A stretch of DNA of 11,794 bases from an uncultured Planctomycetia bacterium (GTDB taxonomy: Bacteria; Planctomycetota; UBA1135; GCA-002686595). The DNA lies in contig CALKYE010000188.1 of assembly GCA_938003765.1 (NCBI GenBank), positions 1 to 11,794 of the forward strand. Reading direction: 5' to 3'. This document shows, in pieces, positions 1-5,146 of the stretch. The translations under genes and the position numbers were made by a program. The stretch's first letter is position 1. Every line of letters begins with the position of its first letter. The notes below the pieces were generated by a model. It had not been told where the DNA came from. It searched no databases and was given only the letters and a program-made list of their open reading frames with translations.

Positions 1-11
1 GACGCCGTGAA

Positions 12-1019
12 CTACGGCGCGACGCCGAAGCGCAACGCGTCCGAGCGGTTCGTCTGGAAGCTCGCTCCGGGATCGCGCGACCAGAACTGCGCGTACACCA
101 GCGCGCCTGGGACGAGCGACGGATCGAGGCCCGACTGAACGCGCGCGTTGAAGTCGAACGAGTAGACGCCGCCGCAGTCGACGACACCGGGCGTTCCTCC
201 TGCGGTCTGGATCGGCGTCCGCCGCGACGGCGACTGCTCTCACACCCAGCCGCCCTGGTGCGGCGTGGCGCGTGGCGCGTACCCACAGAACAGGAGTTCC
301 GAGCGATGCGCGCGTTCGTTGGCGCACTGAACGACGAAGGGCGTTGAGCTCGTCGCGCGGGCGAGCCTGCTTCCGCTGATCGCGGGCGTGCAGCCCGGGC
401 TGTTCGGCTTCGCGGTGCAGTAAGCGTCCGGACCCGGCGCGTACATCGCATCGAACGCAAAGGCCCCCGTGTCGCGGCGCGTTCCATCGGCGCCCCAGAA
501 CAGTGGGTCGTCGTGCAAGTTCCCGGGGCCTTGTCGGGCCCAAGTCCAGAACGGCGCCTTCCACGAACACCACGAGAGACGGACAGGGTCGTCGACGACC
601 TCCTGGGCGTTGTCCGCGATGACCGAGTCGATCGCGAGCGTGTCGCCGTTGAACACGTAGTTCCTGAAGCCGTACTCGTTGCGGACGACCGTGCACGGCT
701 CCACCCGCACTTGGCACGAGCTGAACGCGCCTGCGCCTTGGGCGAACATCCCTGCGCCGCCGCCGCGGTGATCGCGGAGCACGCAGCGACGGATCAAGAG
801 TTGGCTGTCTGCGGCGCCCGACGTAGCGAACTGCGGATCGCCAGCGAGCGTCAGGTCCTCGATCTGAACCCACGGTCCGTTCGTGGACGGCGTCTCGATC
901 ACCGCCCCGTCTCGCGACGGACGCACGATCGTGACCTCCGGCCCCGCGCCGACGAATCACAGCCCCTCGTCGCCCACGGTGACGCTCTCCACACAGTGCC
1001 CGGGCGCGCCGGCCGCGGT
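12..1019 (-). pseudogene. Secreted right-handed beta-helix protein with C-terminal planctomycete module, broken by two in-frame stops
   Basis: One minus-strand frame reads from about 1019 down to a TAG at 12-14, interrupted only by TGA codons at 957-959 and 240-242. No frameshift is needed. The first part (VESVTVGDEGL, stop, FVGAGPEVTI) resembles the opening coils of parallel beta-helix proteins. The middle runs to DDPLFWGADGTRRDTGAFAF, a common end of such helices. From YCTAKPNSPGCTPAI to RSDALRFGVAP at the terminus lies the C-terminal module found on many secreted proteins of this planctomycete group. The second TGA sits where relatives usually have a cysteine after QGG. The module also shows drift: FCGYAP where I expect FYG, and QCANERAHRSE where I expect an NVRNQRSG-like stretch. 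The signal peptide and original start are not visible, and the recognisable sequence ends next to a tandem repeat at 1027. A decaying gene is the likeliest reading. A 228-residue product from a GTG at 926 is possible but would lack both the signal peptide and the end of the module. Confidence 0.72.
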
Positions 1020-1026
1020 GCGCCGG

Positions 1027-1058
1027 GCCGTTGAGTCGTGGCCGTTGAGTCGTGGCCG
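1027..1058. repeat. 14-bp tandem repeat, 2.3 copies
   Basis: The unit GCCGTTGAGTCGTG occurs at 1027-1040 and again, identically, at 1041-1054, followed by GCCG. It lies where the recognisable sequence of the broken beta-helix gene ends, so it may mark a rearrangement or slippage breakpoint. The unit is not a multiple of three, so a duplication inside a coding region would shift the frame. Confidence 0.9.
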
Positions 1059-1282
1059 CCCGACGCCGACGGCCGCATCGCCATGCGCCTGGACGTCGTC
1101 GCCACCGGCTTCCCCGACGAGCGCCTCAACGTGCTCGTGGCCGAGGTCGACATCCTCAGTCAGTGCGTGATCTCTGTTCACCTAGAGCGCGCGCGTGCTG
1201 CACGCGGCCCGGCTGCAGTTCCTCGCGAGGGAGCGGTCGTGGGTCGCCAGAGTCGGCACGCTGTCGGCGCTAGATTGGTTCG
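1056..1282 (+). other. Coding-like debris, possible remnant of a decayed gene
   Basis: Two short plus-strand segments look coding by their third-base GC content but belong to no intact gene. In the first, about 1059-1158, nearly every third base is G or C for some 33 codons and the product reads DADGRIAMRLDVV then ATGFPDERLNVLVAEVDIL. The second, about 1195-1275 in another frame, reads VLHAARLQFLARERSWVAR and continues RVGTLSALDWF. They could be two pieces of one gene separated by a frameshift. I recognise no family. In a genome this rich in GC, chance frames can look coding, so the call is weak. Confidence 0.25.
1271..1276 (+). promoter_or_regulatory. Probable -10 element of a leaderless promoter
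   Basis: TAGATT matches the TAnnnT form of a -10 box and ends six bases before the GTG at 1283, so transcription would begin at or next to the start codon. I see no good -35 hexamer 16-18 bases upstream. The same CTAGA, eight bases, start-codon arrangement occurs before the gene at 10434. Confidence 0.45.
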
Positions 1283-1819
1283 GTGCTCGTTCGCTTGATC
1301 CGCGAGGACCCGCGCTTCCATCGCATGGAAGTCTGGAGGGACGGTGCGCTGACCAGCGCCCGGCGTCTCGAGACCCGCAGCGTGTTGCTGCACGATCTCT
1401 GCCACTACGCGGTCGAGTCCGAGTTGCAGCTCGACCACGGCTTCTTCGGCCGCCTGGCCGCCGGGGCCGAGCTCGACCAGGGCGAAACGGAGCTCGTGGA
1501 GGACCACGTGGGCAGCGACCCGTCGAACGGCGATCCCGGTCGCCTCGCGGGCGCGGCGCTCGACCCTCTCGGCGCGCCGATCCCCGAGGGCCTGCGCATC
1601 GAGCGCCTGGCCGCGATCCTCCAGAGCGGCGCTTCTCGAGGCGCGCCTGCGGAGGAGCTGATCGCTCGGCTCGCGAGCCTCGAGCCCGTGGCCATCGACT
1701 CGCGCCGCGGCGCCCGAGTGCTGGAGCGCCTGCGACGCCTCAGGGGGCAATGGGCTGCCACGCCCTTCGGCGTTGCGATGCCTTTGCCCTGGCCCGCGCC
1801 ACCGTACGAGGAGCGCTGA
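1283..1819 (+). CDS. Conserved hypothetical protein with HD-LCHY-AVE motif
   Basis: The 178-residue product is soluble, with no signal peptide or membrane segment. The most distinctive part is TRSVLLHDLCHYAVESELQL (residues 31-50), followed by a DHGFFGRLAAGAEL segment. I recall similar uncharacterised bacterial proteins with an LHDLxHYAVE core, but I know of no assigned function. H37, H41 and E45 are spaced as on one helix face and could bind a metal, which is inference only. The second half is rich in Ala, Arg and Leu, probably helical, and the C-terminus (MPLPWPAPPYEER) is proline-rich. The GTG start is chosen because a -10-like TAGATT lies just upstream, fitting a leaderless transcript. 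The ATG at 1325 (M15) is the alternative. It stands alone, convergent with the secreted protein gene at 2093-5029. Codon use is typical of a real GC-rich gene. Confidence 0.75.
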   Translation: MLVRLIREDPRFHRMEVWRDGALTSARRLETRSVLLHDLCHYAVESELQLDHGFFGRLAAGAELDQGETELVEDHVGSDPSNGDPGRLAGAALDPLGAPIPEGLRIERLAAILQSGASRGAPAEELIARLASLEPVAIDSRRGARVLERLRRLRGQWAATPFGVAMPLPWPAPPYEER

Positions 1820-2032
1820 TCCGCCTCGCTCGCAGCCCCGAGTCCGCGGGCGCTGAGGTTCGAGAGTCGGAACGCAGCTGAGCCACCCGCTCGAGCTTGA
1901 TGGCAGTCGCCATCGACCTCGACGCCGAGCGCATGGGGTTCCGCGCAGAGCTATCGATCAGCAACGGGCCCAGCGGCGGAAGTGACCGCGCGACGATCGT
2001 CGTCACGCGCCTGGCCTGGTCGCGTGCGGAGC

Positions 2033-2069
2033 AAAAAGACACGGCCCGGGACGTCGATGTCCCGGGCCG
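2033..2069 (-). terminator. Intrinsic terminator of the secreted TSP3 protein gene
   Basis: A perfect 11-bp stem, CGGCCCGGGAC at 2042-2052 and its complement at 2059-2069, encloses the six-base loop GTCGAT. Read on the minus strand, the stem is followed by TGTC and then TTTTT (2037-2033). It starts 24 bases after the TAA of the 2093-5029 gene. On the plus strand no T-run follows, so it should act mainly in one direction. Confidence 0.88.
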
Positions 2070-2092
2070 GTTCTCGAGCGACCGTCGAGCGG

Positions 2093-5029
2093 TTACGGCG
2101 CGAACACGAGGTGGAGCCCGTCCGAGAGGTTGTAGCCGGTGACGCCCGCGATCGCGTCGCGGTACCAGAACTGGAAGTTCCAGCTCGAACCCGCGGTGAT
2201 GTGACCCGCGAACGGCGGGGCCGTGTTGTTCACCGAGCGCGAGGCGACTCCCGAGCTGTTCGCCTGGACGATGCCGGTGCGCACCTTGAAGCCGCCCACG
2301 CAGCGGTATCCGTTGCCGAAGGGGGCCTGCGCTTGGCTGGGTCCGAAGTAGAACAGTCCAGGCGCGTTCTGCGGAAGCCCCGTGCAGAGCAGCGTCAGGT
2401 CGTTGTTCGCGACGCTCAACGAGCCCTGCAACTGCATCAGCGCACCGGGTCCGACGCTGTTCGGCGCGGCGATGCAGTAGCGTTCGGCGCTGCCATCGCA
2501 GCTGTCGGGAATCCCGTTGGCGTCGAGGTCGACGGTGTCGTCGCCGAGCGGGCACACGTCGCACGCGTCCGGAACGCCGTCACCATCGCCGTCGAGCGCA
2601 TCGTCTCCGCCCGGGCAGACGTCGAGGGAGTCCGTGACGCCGTCGCCATCCGCGTCGTTGCGCCTCACGTAGAGGAGGCATTGCCCCGGGGGCAGCGGCG
2701 ACGGGAAGCCCGGCACGATGACTCGCACGATGAGTTGCTGCCCCGCCGTCGCTTGCACGTCCCAACGCAGCCCGTTGCTGAAGAGCGGCGGAGAGCACAA
2801 CAGCGTCTGCCCGTTGCAGCCGTCGAAGACCTGGAATTTGTGATCCCAGCCGGGGCTCGTCAGGTCGAAGCCGAACGTCACCGGACCGTCGAGCGGCGCG
2901 GTGTACGAGTACCAGCGATCGACGCCGACGTAGTAGCAGTAGCCCGGTCCGCCGACGTTGCTGTACGTCGCGTAAAGCATGTCGAAGGCGACGAAGGTCG
3001 AGTCCGATCCGACGAGGTCGATGACCTCGGCGCCCGAGCACAAATCGTTGTCCGGAGGCTCACACGCGTCGCCGATCCCGTTGCTGTTGAGGTCGGCCTG
3101 GTCGGGGTTGTACTCGCCCGGGCAGATGTCGCAGGCCGTGATGACACCGTCGCCGTCGGGGTCCATGGAGGCCTGATCGCCGTTGAGAACGACCTTCACC
3201 TGCCCCGCTCCGCCGACGCCGCCTTCGGCAGCGACCCGGATCAGGATCTCGTCGCCGCCCGTCATCGGCCAATCGATCCGGCCGTCATCGCCGTAGCCGG
3301 AGGAAGCGCAGGCGAGTTGGGTCATGCCCTGCGTGCTGAAGATCGCCACCGCAGTGTCGAGGGACGGGCTCGGGGTGAACACGATCGCCGTTCCGGTGCA
3401 CGGAGCCGTGAAGCGGTACCACAGGTCCTTCGAGTCCAGGTTCCCGCAGCTCGTGATGCCCGTGCCCGTCGCGTTCGTCGAGTCGAACGGGACCGGATTG
3501 GGGTCGGCGAAGAGCGTGATGGCGCCCGAAGGATCGTCGTTGGGCGGCAAGTTGCACGCGTTGAACGAGTCGCACGCGTCGGGGACGCCGTCGCCGTCGC
3601 AGTCCGGACCCGTCAGCGTCGAGGACATGACCAACGAGAACTCCGACGACGCCGGCGACACGACACGCAGCAGGATCGTCTGTCCGCCGGACAGCGAGTC
3701 CGAGTAGACGCCCCCCGTGGAGATCGAGCGACACTCGGCGCCGGTCAGCGCTGCGCCGCCGTCGTAGCCGTAGATCACGCAGCCCGAGGTGGAGGTGGAG
3801 AGCGCGATGTTGCGACTGCACGCGCTGTTGTTCGTGTAGCGGTACCACACGTCCGCATCCACGATGGGAGCGCCGCAGAAGGTGAGCGCCATCGGATCGG
3901 CGCCGCACAGGCTGCCGGAGACCGTGGCGCCGTCGACGATGAGCTCGGGCGCATTCCACTCGTCGTTCGTCGGCGCGAAGAAGTAGATCTGAGCGCTGCC
4001 GTCCGCGCCGGGACTCGACGCCTCGGCCAAGTTGCCGAACAAGGCGTAGTCGGAGTTCAGGTAGCTGCTGCCGCCGCCGCCGCCGCTGTCGAGCTCGGTG
4101 GTTCCCTGCGATCCTCCGCCACCGCCGGAGTACCCGCCTCCTCCGCCGCCGCCCTTGCCTCCGACCCCACCGCCGCCGAAACCCCAGCCGCCGGCGGTCC
4201 AATTGGACCAGTACACAGTGCCACCGCTGCTCACGTAGATCCCGGAGGTGCCGCCTGCTCCGCCGGCAGGGAACCCGGCCTGACCCGCGACCGGGCCTGT
4301 GCCGGCGCTTCCGTTGGAGAAGGCTCCTCCGCCTCCACCCGAATAGTCCGTGTTGAACGTGTAGTTCGTCGGGGCGGAACCTCCGCCGTTGCCCGAACAC
4401 CCGCCCGACCCAAATAAGTTGCCAAAGGAGGTGTTCGAGGGCCCGTACCCGTCGCTGCCGCAGTCGAGGATCGTCGCGGGCTTGCCCGGTCCCCCGTTCT
4501 GATCGCAGCCCGCCCAGGACCACGTCCCCGTGGCCTGCGCGTTCGCACCACCTCCGCCGCCGGCGGCCAACAGGATCACACCGTCGGTGGACCACACGCC
4601 TCCGGGGCGCAGGTAGAGCAGGCCCGAGCCGCCGCCGCCGCCGGCGCCGAAGCCCTGCCACGCGCCGTTGCAGTCGTTGCAGTCGGCGCTTGTGCCGGCC
4701 TGTCCGATGATGAAGCGCAGGGTCCCGCCGGGCGCCAGTTCTCCCGAGCCCGAGCCGATGCGCAGCAAGGCGACCGCGGCCGCTCCCTGCCCGCCCGTGT
4801 CGAAGCACTGATCGTGGACGCCCGACTCCGAGTTGCCGCCGTCAGCGCCGTAGACCGCGATCTGCACGAGGCGGCCCGGCGCATTCGGAACGAGGAAGTC
4901 CTGCACCGCAGGACCCGCGTAGGAGACGTTGTGAAAGCCCCCGCTGCACGGGAGAGCGGACTGCGCGAACGCCGTGGCCGGAACGAGCGCCGCGGCCAGC
5001 GGCAACAAAGAGGTTCTTACGTGGAGCAT
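2093..5029 (-). CDS. Secreted glycine-rich / PPC-like / thrombospondin type-3 repeat protein
   Basis: This 978-residue protein starts with a signal peptide (hydrophobic LLPLAAALVPATA, probable cut after AFA-Q near residue 23). Residues about 50-352 form a glycine-rich region with runs of five to seven glycines; its opening resembles the glycine-rich domain of ALK/LTK receptors and similar bacterial surface proteins. Three beta-sandwich segments resembling PPC domains follow at about 355-472, 496-617 and 659-790, each with a WYR(Y/F)T or WYSYT motif. They are separated by calcium-binding thrombospondin type-3 motifs such as DCDGDGVPDACD (477-487), DPDGDGVITACDICPG and ADGDGVTDSLDVCPG; residues 791-845 hold the largest block. 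Residues 851-978 are the group's C-terminal module (YCIAAPNS to FQFWYRD to NLSDGLHLVFAP). It probably sits on or outside the cell surface and binds calcium; no enzyme active site is visible. Upstream on the same strand is the kinase gene, 117 bp away, so read-through is possible. Confidence 0.9.
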   Translation of the reverse strand: MLHVRTSLLPLAAALVPATAFAQSALPCSGGFHNVSYAGPAVQDFLVPNAPGRLVQIAVYGADGGNSESGVHDQCFDTGGQGAAAVALLRIGSGSGELAPGGTLRFIIGQAGTSADCNDCNGAWQGFGAGGGGGSGLLYLRPGGVWSTDGVILLAAGGGGGANAQATGTWSWAGCDQNGGPGKPATILDCGSDGYGPSNTSFGNLFGSGGCSGNGGGSAPTNYTFNTDYSGGGGGAFSNGSAGTGPVAGQAGFPAGGAGGTSGIYVSSGGTVYWSNWTAGGWGFGGGGVGGKGGGGGGGYSGGGGGSQGTTELDSGGGGGSSYLNSDYALFGNLAEASSPGADGSAQIYFFAPTNDEWNAPELIVDGATVSGSLCGADPMALTFCGAPIVDADVWYRYTNNSACSRNIALSTSTSGCVIYGYDGGAALTGAECRSISTGGVYSDSLSGGQTILLRVVSPASSEFSLVMSSTLTGPDCDGDGVPDACDSFNACNLPPNDDPSGAITLFADPNPVPFDSTNATGTGITSCGNLDSKDLWYRFTAPCTGTAIVFTPSPSLDTAVAIFSTQGMTQLACASSGYGDDGRIDWPMTGGDEILIRVAAEGGVGGAGQVKVVLNGDQASMDPDGDGVITACDICPGEYNPDQADLNSNGIGDACEPPDNDLCSGAEVIDLVGSDSTFVAFDMLYATYSNVGGPGYCYYVGVDRWYSYTAPLDGPVTFGFDLTSPGWDHKFQVFDGCNGQTLLCSPPLFSNGLRWDVQATAGQQLIVRVIVPGFPSPLPPGQCLLYVRRNDADGDGVTDSLDVCPGGDDALDGDGDGVPDACDVCPLGDDTVDLDANGIPDSCDGSAERYCIAAPNSVGPGALMQLQGSLSVANNDLTLLCTGLPQNAPGLFYFGPSQAQAPFGNGYRCVGGFKVRTGIVQANSSGVASRSVNNTAPPFAGHITAGSSWNFQFWYRDAIAGVTGYNLSDGLHLVFAP
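4070..4657 (-). repeat. Low-complexity glycine-codon tract
   Basis: Within the secreted protein gene, residues about 125-320 are encoded by dense GGC/GGT/GGA runs. On the plus strand they appear as clusters of CCGCCGCCG and CCTCCGCC. The tract explains the long open frames seen on the other strand and in other frames here. Confidence 0.85.
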
Positions 5030-5146
5030 GGTCTCTGGTCTCGGTGGTGACCTCGGCGTCCGATCGGAGCCCGGGTCGCGAAATGGAACTCAGAGAGCCG
5101 CACCGTTCCGGGCGCGATCACCAACACGCGTTCGGGAAAAATTGCG

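Noticed and set aside
195..242. Selenocysteine insertion at the TGA at 240-242
   Set aside because: A small CGCCG-TCG-CGGCG hairpin follows the TGA, but it is far shorter than a bacterial SECIS element. The gene has another stop and other drift, so decay is simpler.
1897..2142. Plus-strand open frame of 81 residues between the convergent genes
   Set aside because: It runs through the terminator stem and into the 3' end of the TSP3 gene, and shows no motif or start signal.
1982..4417. Plus-strand open frame of 811 residues
   Set aside because: It is antisense to the secreted TSP3 protein, is mostly Arg, Val, Ala and Asp, and has no recognisable domain. The minus-strand frame has a signal peptide, clear repeats and a terminator.
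3285..4808. Minus-strand open frame of 507 residues in another frame of the TSP3 gene
   Set aside because: It is extremely rich in Arg and Leu, as expected from reading GGC/CGG-rich glycine codons out of frame.
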